From assembly GCA_018457135.1 (NCBI GenBank), contig JAGGDU010000228.1, positions 1 through 64,000 on the forward strand: 64,000 bases of DNA. The letters run 5' to 3'. The position numbers and the translations under genes were made by a program. This DNA is from Trichodesmium erythraeum GBRTRLIN201 (GTDB taxonomy: Bacteria; Cyanobacteriota; Cyanobacteriia; Cyanobacteriales; Microcoleaceae). A model generated the notes under the pieces. It was not told where the DNA came from, did no database searches, and was given only the letters and a program-made list of their open reading frames with translations. Shown here piece by piece: positions 30,184 through 39,940 of the stretch; the first letter of the stretch is position 1, and every line of letters begins with the position of its first letter.

Positions 30184-32256
30184 TCAATCCTCGCATATCG
30201 GGTAGCAGTTTCCTTGTTCATCCGTTTCACAGTAACATCTTCCTCCATCTAATATAGTTTTAGGGATTAATCGACTATTGATATTATTAGTATTACTAAT
30301 TTCCCCTAAAGCTTTAATTGCCCGCGACTGCACATCTGATTTATCTTTCAATTCCCACCATGAAGCATTTAAATAATCAATTATTTTTACAAGACCATTT
30401 AACGCAGTTTCCTGATATTGCTTCATACTCAATAAACCTTCAGCAGCTGAAACGCCACTCTTAAGGCATTGATATAAATTATTATGTTCCTCCTTATCCT
30501 TTGGGGGCTTATCTTCTGGATCCTTTGGTAATAATAACACTGGCTCTAGCAACATCCTCAAACGATATGCTGCCTTCATTGCTGGTGTGCGAGAAATCAA
30601 GTTAGCCTGACTAATAACCAACTGATACTCACCCTCAACTCCTTCTACATTTTGCAGTGCTTTATCTAAAGCCCAAAGAATTTCTTCGTAATATTTTCCA
30701 AGTTTGCAGTCCATAATAATCTCCTTTGTTTGAATTTGATTTGTAACTAAAAATTTCTCTGGTTGTTGCTGTGCTAATTGAGTGCTATTTAAAATAGTCT
30801 TGCCGCTAGCCTTAGCTGCCATCATTGTTGCCTGAAAAGCATCAGCTAAACCAGACCCAGTTGCCAGATCCACGCCAGCATTTGCCTGATTTCCTCCCGT
30901 ACTCAAACTACTTTTCCCCGTAAAAATATCACGAGCAGTTTTTTTCAGAAAATCCCGAGCTTGTTGGGGTGAAATTTGAGGATATACCTGCTTCATCAAA
31001 GCACAAATACCCGCCAACTGAGGAGCTGCTGCAGATGTACCACTAAACACAGCCCAACCATCCTTCGGCAAAGTCTCATCTCCATAAGGATAGCCAATAT
31101 TTCGTGCTCCACGAGTAACATCCATCAGACTCCCCGGCTGTACTGGCAACATAATATAAGTTGCCCGTGGTAGTTTGCCCACTAAACCACAAACATCAGG
31201 CACAGTTCGTTGGGGAAAAATTCTGCTCCTGAACCCACTAGCATAGTCACTAGCTTCCAACTTGCCATCAGAAGACATATAAACACCGCCAGCAGAAATC
31301 ACATCAGGATGTTGTCCAGGAAAACTCCAGCCTCCATTTCCAGCGGAGAAAACAACAATAATTCCCCGATTTACTGCATCTGAAACTATCGCTGACATTA
31401 CTTTAGCAAAAGCAGAAAGAGGAGGGTCTCTTTGATCATCACCCCAACTACAGGATATAATATCAGGATTTAGGGAAACCGCTTTTTTAAATGCTCCTAC
31501 TGAATTAACCAATGCAGATTTTTTTGACTTAGCCTTAACCATTGTCAACTCAACATTTGGTGCAATAGCAAACAGATTAGCTGATTCCCCGGTCCCGTGA
31601 CCATTTTCATCTAATTCTGGGTTAACTGCACCCCCATCCAGCACCACCTTACCTTGATAACCATGAGACTCAAAAAAAGGATGACGATACCAGCCAGTAT
31701 CAACCATGACTACCTTGACACCACTTCCTGTGATACCTTGGTCATGAAGTCGATGAGCATTTATGCCTTGACAAATATCATCTGGTACATTGAGATGCCA
31801 ATAGTTGGGTTTTGGAGGAGTAACTGAGGCCGTATTATAGACAGGTTCATTAATTGCCACTCCTTCTATCAAGTTAGTTAAAGAGCTACCAGAGGCATCT
31901 ATTAACCCTGATATTTCTGCGTTGGGAACAGATAAAAATGTTGCTTTTGTTGGGTAAAGTCCTCCTTTAATTATGGGAATTTCTTGGGTAATAATATTAG
32001 TCTGAAAAACCCGTTCATAAACTTCTGGAGGGGCAGCAATAGTAATACTTATTGGTCCCTCAGAGAAAACATTAAAACCTTCAGCACGCAACTTTTCTGC
32101 GGTGGCATTAACTAACTGAGGTTCTGAATAAAACCGCTCTACATTCTTGCTGGTAATTATCTCTGATGTTTTCAAAAGTGAATCTCCACTCTGAGAACGT
32201 ACAGAAACTTCAGCATAAATAATAGATGGCAAATTCTGGTTTTGTGGTTTCACCAT
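30184..32256 (-). CDS. Cytosolic subtilisin-like (S8) protease with helical and Cys-rich C-terminal extension
   Basis: A 690-residue serine protease with no signal peptide. Residues 1-160 look like a degenerate pro-domain. The S8 core has the catalytic Asp in VMVDTGW (about 186), His in NGHGTGES (about 219), oxyanion Asn in FSAGNGG, and Ser in SGTSAAAPQLAG (about 407). After about residue 500 comes a helical extension (YYEEILWALDKALQNVEG), a charged PKDPEDKPPKDKEEH linker, another helical part, and a short tail with four Cys, GGRCYCETDEQGNCYPICED. The extension is not a domain I know. It faces the HEAT-NACHT gene tail to tail with a 16-base gap. The lack of a signal peptide points to an intracellular, possibly regulated, protease. 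Confidence 0.88.
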   Translation of the reverse strand: MVKPQNQNLPSIIYAEVSVRSQSGDSLLKTSEIITSKNVERFYSEPQLVNATAEKLRAEGFNVFSEGPISITIAAPPEVYERVFQTNIITQEIPIIKGGLYPTKATFLSVPNAEISGLIDASGSSLTNLIEGVAINEPVYNTASVTPPKPNYWHLNVPDDICQGINAHRLHDQGITGSGVKVVMVDTGWYRHPFFESHGYQGKVVLDGGAVNPELDENGHGTGESANLFAIAPNVELTMVKAKSKKSALVNSVGAFKKAVSLNPDIISCSWGDDQRDPPLSAFAKVMSAIVSDAVNRGIIVVFSAGNGGWSFPGQHPDVISAGGVYMSSDGKLEASDYASGFRSRIFPQRTVPDVCGLVGKLPRATYIMLPVQPGSLMDVTRGARNIGYPYGDETLPKDGWAVFSGTSAAAPQLAGICALMKQVYPQISPQQARDFLKKTARDIFTGKSSLSTGGNQANAGVDLATGSGLADAFQATMMAAKASGKTILNSTQLAQQQPEKFLVTNQIQTKEIIMDCKLGKYYEEILWALDKALQNVEGVEGEYQLVISQANLISRTPAMKAAYRLRMLLEPVLLLPKDPEDKPPKDKEEHNNLYQCLKSGVSAAEGLLSMKQYQETALNGLVKIIDYLNASWWELKDKSDVQSRAIKALGEISNTNNINSRLIPKTILDGGRCYCETDEQGNCYPICED

Positions 32257-32336
32257 TTTTAGTTTTTCATTTTTCTGTAAAGATTAACTATAGTGAAACT
32301 TATTTGACATCCTCTTATCTTAATTATCCAGATATC

Positions 32337-32380
32337 AAATAATTTCCTGAAATTACTGAGGGCGCTAAAGCGTTGAACTC
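32337..32380. repeat. Copy 2 of the short palindromic repeat
   Basis: AAATAATTTCCTGAAATTAC is followed by GGGCGCTAAAGCG. TAATTTC-CT-GAAATTA is a perfect inverted repeat, and GCGCTAAAGCG adds a second small one. Same family as 294-330 and 32710-32740. Confidence 0.6.
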
Positions 32381-32709
32381 CCTCGATGGGCAGGGATAAA
32401 GGGAAAAGTTTACTTTTCTGACTGCAAGGCAATAGAGACCCAATTGTTTGGTAATCATAAATTATGAATTGATTTCGTCAGTTTCCTTTACCAATTTTAG
32501 AACCCATATATTTTAACTTTTATCTATCACTTTTATCTATAAAATATATCTCCGGGGACTTAGTTTTTATTCAAGTATTTCAAGGATATGAGTTTCATTT
32601 TAGGAAAAGTATAAATTGATTGTCTAGTAATTGTCATAAATTTTAATGTTATATTAATTTCTCCCATAAAATTTCATGAACTTAGGCTACAATAGTCATC
32701 TTATCTGTG

Positions 32710-32740
32710 AAATAATTTCCTGAAATTACTGATCAAGTCT
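32710..32740. repeat. Copy 3 of the short palindromic repeat
   Basis: AAATAATTTCCTGAAATTAC is identical over 20 bases to copy 2 and lies about 370 bases away from it. The sequence after it differs (GATCAAGTC). Confidence 0.6.
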
Positions 32741-32836
32741 AACTTTTAACTTTTGACTTCTCTTTAATTGTATAATATTATAAGATTAATTGACTGTCAA
32801 AATAGTAGTGGTTTTTGTTCAAAGAGAAAATTATTT

Positions 32837-34318
32837 ATGCAAATTCAAACACCAGAATGGGTTAAACAGGCTGTATTTTACCAAATTTTTCCAGATCGTT
32901 TTGCTAAAGCTCAACCAACGACTGAAACTGGAAAAGGAATAGACAAAGGTTGGTATCCCAGCAGTCTAGAACCTTGGGATGAATATCCTACTCCTCAAGG
33001 TTATAAAGGAGGGAACCTCTGGGGTGTCATTAAAAAACTTGACTATCTTCAGGAACTTGGTATCACAGCTATTTACTTTACACCAATTTTTCAGTCAACC
33101 TGTAACCACCGCTATCATACTCATGACTATTATCGAGTCGATCCAATTTTAGGAGGTAATGAGGCTTTAAGGGTATTAATAGATACTGCTCACGATCGCA
33201 ATATTAAAGTGGTTCTTGATGGAGTTTTCAACCACGCTAGCCGGGGTTTTTATTTCTTTAACGATATCCTGGAAAACGGTCCTTATTCTCCCTGGTTGCA
33301 TTGGTTCAAAATAGAAAATTGGCCTCTGTCTGCTTACGATGGTAGTTTACCTGCTAATTATGTGGGTTGGTTAGATAACCGTGCTTTACCTGTTTTTAAT
33401 CATGACAACCCAGAGGTCAAAGAATACATTATGGAAATTGGAGAATATTGGTTAAAATTTGGTATTGATGGTTGGCGGTTGGATGTACCTTTTGAAGTGA
33501 AGACTCCCGGGTTTTGGCAAGAATTTCGCGATCGCGTTAAGGCTATTAACCCAGAAGCATATATTGTGGGTGAAGTCTGGAGTAACTGCGCACAATGGTT
33601 GGATGGTACTCAGTTTGATGGAGTGATGAATTACTTATTTACTGGTCCAACTATTGCTTTTACTGTAGGCGATCGTGTGGATCTTGAGCAAATTGAAGGC
33701 CGTGACTATGTAGCTTATCCGGCTATATCTGCTGTTGAATACGGTCAAAAAATGCAGGAGTTACTGCAACTTTACCCTTGGGAAATTCAATTAACTCAAC
33801 TCAATTTATTAGATAGTCATGATACAGCTAGAGTTTTGAGTATTGCTAAAGGGGATAAAGCAAGTGTTGAATTAGCGACTCTGTTGTTAATGACTTTTCC
33901 CGGAGCACCAAGTATTTATTATGGTGATGAGGTAGGTTTACCGGGTAAGTTTGACCCTGACTGTCGTCGTAGTTTTCCTACTACTGAAAAATGGGATCGT
34001 GAAGTTCTGGAATATCATAAACAGTTAATTGCTATTAGAAAAGAATATTCAGCTTTGCGCACTGGTAATTACGAAGTGTTGTTTGCCGAGGGAAATGTTT
34101 ATATTTTTGCTCGTATTTTAGAAGAGGAAGAAATTATTGTAGCTGTTAACATTGGTATAGAAGCAGCAAAAGTAAATGTTATTTTTAATAAGCTTAAATC
34201 TCAACCTAATAAAGTTGTTTATGGTAGTTGTAAAATTTCCTGGCAAGGAGGAGATGAAGCTAGTAAATTAGAGTTATATTTGCCAGGAAGAAAAGGTTGT
34301 ATTTTGGTTAAAGATTAA
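32837..34318 (+). CDS. GH13 alpha-amylase family glycosidase (neopullulanase/maltogenic type)
   Basis: I start at ATG 32837 (MQIQTPEWVKQAVFYQIFPDRF), a typical GH13 opening, and not the upstream TTG, which would add 23 unlike residues. The 493-residue enzyme hydrolyses or transfers alpha-glucan links. It shows the four GH13 regions: VVLDGVFNHA, GWRLDVPFEV (nucleophile Asp), YIVGEVW (acid/base Glu) and NLLDSHDTAR (third Asp), followed by SIYYGDEVGLPG. There is no signal peptide, so it acts on cytoplasmic glycogen or maltodextrin. Fits the presence of glgC in this window but is not adjacent to it. Confidence 0.93.
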   Translation: MQIQTPEWVKQAVFYQIFPDRFAKAQPTTETGKGIDKGWYPSSLEPWDEYPTPQGYKGGNLWGVIKKLDYLQELGITAIYFTPIFQSTCNHRYHTHDYYRVDPILGGNEALRVLIDTAHDRNIKVVLDGVFNHASRGFYFFNDILENGPYSPWLHWFKIENWPLSAYDGSLPANYVGWLDNRALPVFNHDNPEVKEYIMEIGEYWLKFGIDGWRLDVPFEVKTPGFWQEFRDRVKAINPEAYIVGEVWSNCAQWLDGTQFDGVMNYLFTGPTIAFTVGDRVDLEQIEGRDYVAYPAISAVEYGQKMQELLQLYPWEIQLTQLNLLDSHDTARVLSIAKGDKASVELATLLLMTFPGAPSIYYGDEVGLPGKFDPDCRRSFPTTEKWDREVLEYHKQLIAIRKEYSALRTGNYEVLFAEGNVYIFARILEEEEIIVAVNIGIEAAKVNVIFNKLKSQPNKVVYGSCKISWQGGDEASKLELYLPGRKGCILVKD

Positions 34319-34734
34319 TTGGTGTTATACTTGGGAAAATAGTATATGGAGATGAACAATAGAAACTGGGGATTAAGATTTTATCTCTTTGCACCTATAA
34401 TAAAAATAATATGTAATATTTATTGAGTAGCTATTAAAATCATCTAAATATTTGATATGTTCATCGGGTTTAAACAGAGCTATTATTATGGAGGTAAGGT
34501 CAAAATAAGTTCAGAAGCTAGAAAGATTAGAGGGAAATTTCAAAAAGGCGATGGATACAGAAATGGGTTGGGTATAAGTTGAGAGAACTTACATTTTATA
34601 ACATCAATTGTGTTAAAAAATTCCTGTGCATTAACCTCAAATAAATCATTTTTGCTTATTATGGTGTTATCTTAAAAACTGCTAAAAAGTTATAATGGTA
34701 ATAACTAATAAACTAGGAAAGTGCTGTAAAACTT
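34319..34734. other. 0.4 kb spacer, nothing recognised
   Basis: AT-rich. A short + stretch near 34470-34580 is partly open (KVKISSEARKIRGKF) but has stops and no match I can name. It presumably holds the promoter of the KamA-family gene. Confidence 0.4.
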
Positions 34735-36072
34735 ATGAGTAGCAAAATTGAATCCTTAAAAATACGTTTTTATGGGGCTAAAAATCTAGATTCTATACCC
34801 CAATTAAGTAATTTCTCCGAGCAAGATCGCCTAGGTATTAAAGCTGTTGCTCAGGTTTTACCCTTCCTAACTAATAATTATATATTAGAACAATTAATTG
34901 ATTGGAATAATGTTCCTAACGATCCAATGTTTCGGTTGACCTTCCCTCATCCAGAAATGTTAGAGTCAAAAGACTATAACCATATTATTCAGCTTTTAAC
35001 AGAAAATGCTCCTAAAACTGTTTTAAAACAGGCAGCTAACAAGATTCGTCAGCAACTAAACCCTCATCCGTCAGGACAAAAACAGCACAACGTTCCTACC
35101 TTTAATAGCGAACCTGTTCCTGGAATTCAGCACAAGTATCGCGAAACAGTTTTAGTTTTTCCGACTGCGGGGCAAACTTGCCATGCTTATTGTACTTTCT
35201 GTTTTCGCTGGCCACAATTTGTGGGGCTTGAAGGTTTAAAATTTGCCACCCGTGAATCAGGAATGTTTCAACAATATTTACAGCAACATCAGGAAGTCAG
35301 GGATGTCTTATTTACAGGTGGGGATCCAATGACTATGAAAGCAAGGCAACTGAGTCTTTACATCGATCCTTTACTGGAAGCTAAATTCGATCACATCCAA
35401 ACAATTCGGATAGGGACAAAATCAATTTCTTTCTGGCCTTATCGTTATGTCACCGATGAAGATGCTGATAATACCTTGCGCTTATTTGAAAAAATAGTCA
35501 AACGGGGGAAACATTTAGCAATAATGGCTCACTATGAACATTGGCAGGAACTGGATACTCCAGTTGCAACTGAAGCAATTCGACGGATTCGCTCTACAGG
35601 GGCCCAGATTAGGACTCAAGCGCCCGTGGTACGCCATATCAATGATTCTGCTGAGACTTGGGCAAAAATGTTGCAAATGCAGGTGAGTTTAGGCTGTATT
35701 CCTTATTATATGTTTGTGGAGCGACAAACAGGTGCAAAGAAATATTTTGAAATTCCTTTGGTGCGGGTTTTGGAAATTTACCGAGAGGCTGTAAAACAAG
35801 TGTCTGGTTTAGCAAGAACTATAAGAGGTCCATTAATGTCAGCTTTGCCCGGAAAAGTAGCTATTGATGGTGTTGCTGAAATTGCTGGGGAAAAGGTTTT
35901 TGTATTGTCGTTTTTGCAAGGTCGCGACCCTGACTGGTGTAAGCGACCGTTTTTTGCTAGTTTTAATCCAGATGCTACTTGGTTGAACAATCTCAAACCT
36001 GCTTTTGGGGAAGATAAATTTTTCTATGAAAACCAGCTTGAGGAGATTTTGACCCGACAAAAGTTATTCTAA
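34735..36072 (+). CDS. KamA-family radical SAM protein (lysine 2,3-aminomutase-like)
   Basis: A radical SAM enzyme of 445 residues with the 4Fe-4S motif C149-HAY-C153-TF-C156, within GQTCHAYCTFCFRWPQF, and the SAM-binding FTGGDPMTM. The fold and N-terminal region resemble lysine 2,3-aminomutases, which use PLP as well. FEIPLVRV and RTIRGPLMSALPGK are typical of the cyanobacterial KamA-like branch. True aminomutase activity is uncertain because several subgroups have other or unknown substrates. It is followed by tnpB debris and then a second radical SAM gene on the opposite strand. Confidence 0.88.
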   Translation: MSSKIESLKIRFYGAKNLDSIPQLSNFSEQDRLGIKAVAQVLPFLTNNYILEQLIDWNNVPNDPMFRLTFPHPEMLESKDYNHIIQLLTENAPKTVLKQAANKIRQQLNPHPSGQKQHNVPTFNSEPVPGIQHKYRETVLVFPTAGQTCHAYCTFCFRWPQFVGLEGLKFATRESGMFQQYLQQHQEVRDVLFTGGDPMTMKARQLSLYIDPLLEAKFDHIQTIRIGTKSISFWPYRYVTDEDADNTLRLFEKIVKRGKHLAIMAHYEHWQELDTPVATEAIRRIRSTGAQIRTQAPVVRHINDSAETWAKMLQMQVSLGCIPYYMFVERQTGAKKYFEIPLVRVLEIYREAVKQVSGLARTIRGPLMSALPGKVAIDGVAEIAGEKVFVLSFLQGRDPDWCKRPFFASFNPDATWLNNLKPAFGEDKFFYENQLEEILTRQKLF

Positions 36073-36367
36073 TGGTTTATGACCGTTTTGATAAATCTAC
36101 GGTTATTTATGTCAATTTATTATTTTTCCTCAAAAATACAGGAACTGAGCTGATCAAAAAGTCTATTCAGGATTCATTGACTTTTTGATAAAGCTTAAAT
36201 TCCAAAAACGGATCTTAAGGTTAGGTAGTAAGAGAAAACAATACAGAGATTTTTAAATTTCTGTGGCAGATAGTATAGTGAGGAAATATGTATTGCTTCT
36301 CCCAGGTTACTTATGGGTTAAATAAAATCTACCGTACGAAAAAAACTGTAGAAAATCCTAACAGCTT
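36073..36367. other. Spacer between KamA-family gene and tnpB relic
   Basis: No gene seen. It lies on the 3' side of the tnpB relic, where IS605-type elements would have their right end, but no clear end hairpin could be picked out. Confidence 0.35.
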
Positions 36368-36750
36368 TTATCTTGATATTGGATTAACCAATACAGGCTG
36401 TGCGGCACAGCTCACTATTCCCTCGGCAGTAAATACCTCTAGGAATTTCTTGTCTTAAATTTGAAGACTGCAATTGATATCGTCATTAATGACTATACCA
36501 GTTGCACTTCTGAATAAACCACGTTTGACTCGTTTACCCCCAGAAATTTTATGTTTAACTAGTAGCTCAAGATCAATTGCAGAAGTTTTACTGGTGTAAC
36601 AATATCCGTTTCAATGACTTTGAGCCCAGCTAGTTGACATTTATAAGTTATCTGTTGAATTAGCTTATAGGGAGGTATTGGGGTAAAGTTTTGATAGTTT
36701 TTTTTACCGATGTTTGCACCTTGTTTCCGTTCTTTCACCAAAGCCGACAA
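36368..36750 (-). pseudogene. IS200/IS605-type TnpB relic (C-terminal half)
   Basis: The first frame on the minus strand reads KQGANIGKKNYQNFTPIPPYKLIQQITYKCQLAGLKVIET (TnpB RuvC region). After a one-base shift near 36605 it continues CYTSKTSAIDLE ... GGKRVKRGLFRSATGIVINDDINCSLQI*, the end of TnpB where intact copies read DVNGAYQI. The N-terminal half is missing. TnpB is the RNA-guided nuclease of IS605-type elements. This copy is dead: truncated, frameshifted and with a stop. Confidence 0.8.
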
Positions 36751-36760
36751 CTCTATATAT

Positions 36761-36822
36761 ATCCAGAAAAGGCTCTCAAACCCTTACCCCGCTCTTGCCA
36801 AATTGGCATTTTTGGAGAGGTC
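36761..36822. mobile_element. MITE-like element, copy B
   Basis: Shares GCTCTCAAACCC and AAATTGGCATTTTTGGAGAGGTCT with copies A and C. Its left inverted repeat is poorly kept. It abuts the truncated 5' end of the tnpB relic. Confidence 0.5.
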
Positions 36823-36889
36823 TAATAGTAAAAGAGTAATAAATCAACTCTTGAGAGCAAAATACAATCTAGACCTCTACAACTTATTG

Positions 36890-38440
36890 CTATACCGGTA
36901 CTGCTACTTTATCCTTTCCCCCTGTAGACAAAGTTCTAAATCTTTGAGGAATTTGCAGGTTTTTTGAATCCCCAACCCGGGCTAAACGAAACTGCCAATC
37001 AGATACTTCCTCGTAACTCAAATGTTTCGTATCAACACTTGCGGTCCAGAATCCAGCAAAAAGTGCTGGATCCTCAAACCGCAGCAGACCAGATTTACGA
37101 ATTGTCTCCCCCTGTGGTGTTCCCAATATTGGAGAAATAACAAAGGGACTGACCTGAAATATGATTGATGGGTTAATTGCCTTTACTTCATGATATACTT
37201 CCCATAAGGCCTCTTCGAGTCTCAACAACGCCTCTTCATCATCATCCGGCAAGCCAATAATTACCCCATAGCTAATCATAGGAACCCCAGTTTGTACAAT
37301 AGTCCGCACAATTCGTTTATGTTGCTGCCAGGGAACTAACTTAGCATAAGATTCCCGTCCAAAAATAGGTCGTTCCGCAGGAAGATAACCGGCAAGAGTT
37401 CCTTTTCGCCCATCCCAACTGTAAATTGCTTGGATAACCTCTTCATCAGGGGTTAAATCTTCTCTTTTACCACTATGCCCACGTCCCATGGTCATTTTTC
37501 TCAGTTCTAGACCATTCGGCCAGAGAACTGCTAAGTTCCGATCTCGCACTCCTTGCATAATTTCTAGAATTTCTTCTCGGCCACCAGGGAAAATTGTCCG
37601 CCCCAAGAATTGATCGGAGAGACTAACTACTGATTTAGCTCCTGCTTCACAGAGTACATCTAGCCACTCCATTACTCTTTTGGGTGTCATACGGCGATAT
37701 CCTGTACCGTAAGTGGGAGTTTGACAAAAATCACAGTGGCGATCGCAACCCATATCAGGAAATATAGCGCCAATAGGCTTTAATTCTTCCGGAAACGGGT
37801 CCATCCAATACTGGGTTCCCAAACATTCTCTTGCCACTTCTACAGAAGGTAAAGGCCACTCTTCTGGTTGTAGGGGAACCCTTGGTCTCCGATACTCAGT
37901 TCCATCAGCCAAAATTACACCAGTCAGTGCTTCTTTTGAACCTTTTCCTAGGAGATAATTAAATAGCGGCCAATTTGCAGCACCGGATTTTTCTTTAACA
38001 ACTACTGCTGCACCGTTTTGAAGATAAACTTCAGGAGCAGCAAAAGGATCGGAACCACCTACAACTACTGCTTTACCTTTGCTTGCTAGGTGCTTTAAGA
38101 GCATCATTGCTATTTCACGATATAATGTAAAATTAACTGTTATACACCAGATTTCACAACTTTCTGGGTCTATGCTCTTGATATCAACACCACAGTAATT
38201 TTTACTGAGCTCAATTCCTCTCCAAGTTATGTGTCCATAATTTTCTACATAATCTCCATCTCGAAGGTTTATAAATTTAGTTTTAAATCCTCCTGCTTGG
38301 AGATTTGATATTAAAATTTGCTTACTAATAATTGGTTCAAACTTCCGTAAGGAATAAAAATCGTTACCCTCTGGATCAGACAGCTTCAACTGAGGTAATT
38401 CAACCAAACCAATAGTTTGATTCTTTGTATCAATTGTCAT
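36890..38440 (-). CDS. B12-binding-domain radical SAM protein
   Basis: 516 residues. The N-terminal part (about 40-150) resembles a cobalamin-binding Rossmann domain (ISNLQAGGFKTKFINLRDGD, KGKAVVVGGSDPFAAPEV). The classical DxHxxG histidine loop is not evident. The radical SAM core has C232-DRH-C236-DF-C239 within DMGCDRHCDFCQTPTYG. Such enzymes often methylate or cyclise unreactive carbons; the substrate is unknown. It diverges from the methyltransferase genes at 39137 and 40259 across a 0.7 kb spacer. Confidence 0.87.
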   Translation of the reverse strand: MTIDTKNQTIGLVELPQLKLSDPEGNDFYSLRKFEPIISKQILISNLQAGGFKTKFINLRDGDYVENYGHITWRGIELSKNYCGVDIKSIDPESCEIWCITVNFTLYREIAMMLLKHLASKGKAVVVGGSDPFAAPEVYLQNGAAVVVKEKSGAANWPLFNYLLGKGSKEALTGVILADGTEYRRPRVPLQPEEWPLPSVEVARECLGTQYWMDPFPEELKPIGAIFPDMGCDRHCDFCQTPTYGTGYRRMTPKRVMEWLDVLCEAGAKSVVSLSDQFLGRTIFPGGREEILEIMQGVRDRNLAVLWPNGLELRKMTMGRGHSGKREDLTPDEEVIQAIYSWDGRKGTLAGYLPAERPIFGRESYAKLVPWQQHKRIVRTIVQTGVPMISYGVIIGLPDDDEEALLRLEEALWEVYHEVKAINPSIIFQVSPFVISPILGTPQGETIRKSGLLRFEDPALFAGFWTASVDTKHLSYEEVSDWQFRLARVGDSKNLQIPQRFRTLSTGGKDKVAVPV

Positions 38441-39136
38441 TACCTTTTTTTCCCTGGTTATTTTTTTTTGATGTTTATAGTTTATATATTCTAAGTATAT
38501 AAAGCAAGTTAAGTTGACAAAAAAAAGGAATAAAAATTAAGTAAAGTCTATAATTTTTGTGAAAGAACTTAGAGGATATAGAGTTTAGGTCATTTGAATA
38601 ATAATTAATAAAATGTAACAATTCAAAAACCAGATATAAGCTCTGAAAGTTTTATACAAATTTTCAAGGTTCATGCTATATTTATAAGGTTGCAAAATAA
38701 ATGTTCTTTATAACAAAACTTAACATTATGTTAACTGGTTTGTTATAAAAAAAAGTATAACTATTGAGACATAAAAAAAATAAGGAATAAAAGTATTGAA
38801 AAAAAAGAAAGACTAAGGCATAATAAAGTTGATGGTAGTTAATATTACCCATTAATCATTCCCTTCAAATATATTCTCAAAAAGTGACTAAATTTTTGAA
38901 ATGAATACAATTAAATTGCTTTAATGATCTAATAATTTTTTTATTCCTAAAACTAAGTATACATAGAAATCACCTAACTATATTAAACTCTAATTCTGTT
39001 AACCTAATAGTAAGATTAAAAAATGTCAAAACTTCCTAAAACTTGAGAATTTTCAAATAACTAACCCCTCTAAAACTGCTCTAATATCCAAAGTTCTAGT
39101 AGTTACAAAATTTTAAGAAATCAAAGGAGATCAAAG
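38441..39136. other. 0.7 kb divergent spacer
   Basis: Very AT-rich promoter region between the radical SAM gene (minus) and the methyltransferase gene (plus). No gene, strong hairpin or repeat seen. Confidence 0.4.
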
Positions 39137-39940
39137 GTGAAAAAAAATTTCACGGATGCCGATACAGAAAATTATTATAATACAGTAGAAATTAAATACC
39201 AAGTTCCTTGGAACCCAGATGGTAGTAAGCATTGGGGATACTTTGATAATTTAGACGCTCCCGATCACGAAGAAGAATTATTTCAAGCTAGCGATCGCTG
39301 GAACGAATATATGTTAAATCAAAGTAAAATATGTTGTAAATCTCGCGTTCTTGACGTTGGTTGTGGAAATGGTAACACGGCTATTTATTTAGGGAATGAA
39401 ACTAACTGCGAAGTTGTAGGAATAGATATTAGCCAAACTCATGTGAATAATGCTCAAAAGAAAGCGGCAGGCTTTCCCGATCTTAACCTTTCTTTTAAGA
39501 AAGCATCAGCAACAAATTTAGTTTTTTCAGATGGCTATTTTACTCATGTTTGGAGTCAAGGAACTCTTTTACATATTCACGAACGAGAACTCACTTTAAG
39601 AGAATTTTATCGCCTTTTAAATAAAAGTGGAATTTTAATATTTGATGACTTAGTAACCCTAGTTTCCCAAGTCACTGATTCTACTTTAAAATATGTCTAT
39701 GAGAGGATGCAAATCAGTCAGTTATTTTCTCCTAACGATTATAAAAATTATCTGGAAAAAGCAGGCTTTACAATATTAGATTCTTTAGATTTATCCCCCC
39801 ATATGAAAAAGTTTTATGGTATTCAAGCAAAGCGATTTCAAAAGGAGTTTCCAGAGCGAAGTATTGCTTATGAAAAAACTAGGGATGCTGTCAACAATGA
39901 GGAGATTGGATGGTGGTTTTATCTTTGTCAAAAGAGTTAA
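39137..39940 (+). CDS. Class I SAM-dependent methyltransferase (UbiE/sarcosine-like)
   Basis: Starts at GTG 39137, nine bases after AGGAGA. The 267-residue product has motif I VLDVGCGNGNTAIYLG (about residue 70), motif II VVGIDIS, and FSDGYFTHVWSQGTLLHI, where small-molecule methyltransferases place the acidic motif. The N-terminal YYNTVEIKYQVPWNPDG block resembles cyanobacterial enzymes that methylate small metabolites such as glycine/sarcosine or tocopherol-like compounds; which one is not decidable here. The next gene, 318 bases on, is also a methyltransferase. Confidence 0.85.
   Translation: MKKNFTDADTENYYNTVEIKYQVPWNPDGSKHWGYFDNLDAPDHEEELFQASDRWNEYMLNQSKICCKSRVLDVGCGNGNTAIYLGNETNCEVVGIDISQTHVNNAQKKAAGFPDLNLSFKKASATNLVFSDGYFTHVWSQGTLLHIHERELTLREFYRLLNKSGILIFDDLVTLVSQVTDSTLKYVYERMQISQLFSPNDYKNYLEKAGFTILDSLDLSPHMKKFYGIQAKRFQKEFPERSIAYEKTRDAVNNEEIGWWFYLCQKS

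Larger units (their letters stand above)
32257..32836. other. 0.6 kb spacer with two copies of the palindromic repeat
   Basis: It holds repeat copies at 32337-32380 and 32710-32740 (listed) and the promoters of the S8 protease (minus) and the GH13 gene (plus). No gene seen. Confidence 0.5.

Noticed and set aside
36710-36967. 85-codon open frame on + near the radical SAM gene end
   Set aside because: Overlaps the tnpB relic, the MITE and the 3' end of a real gene on the other strand; no motif.
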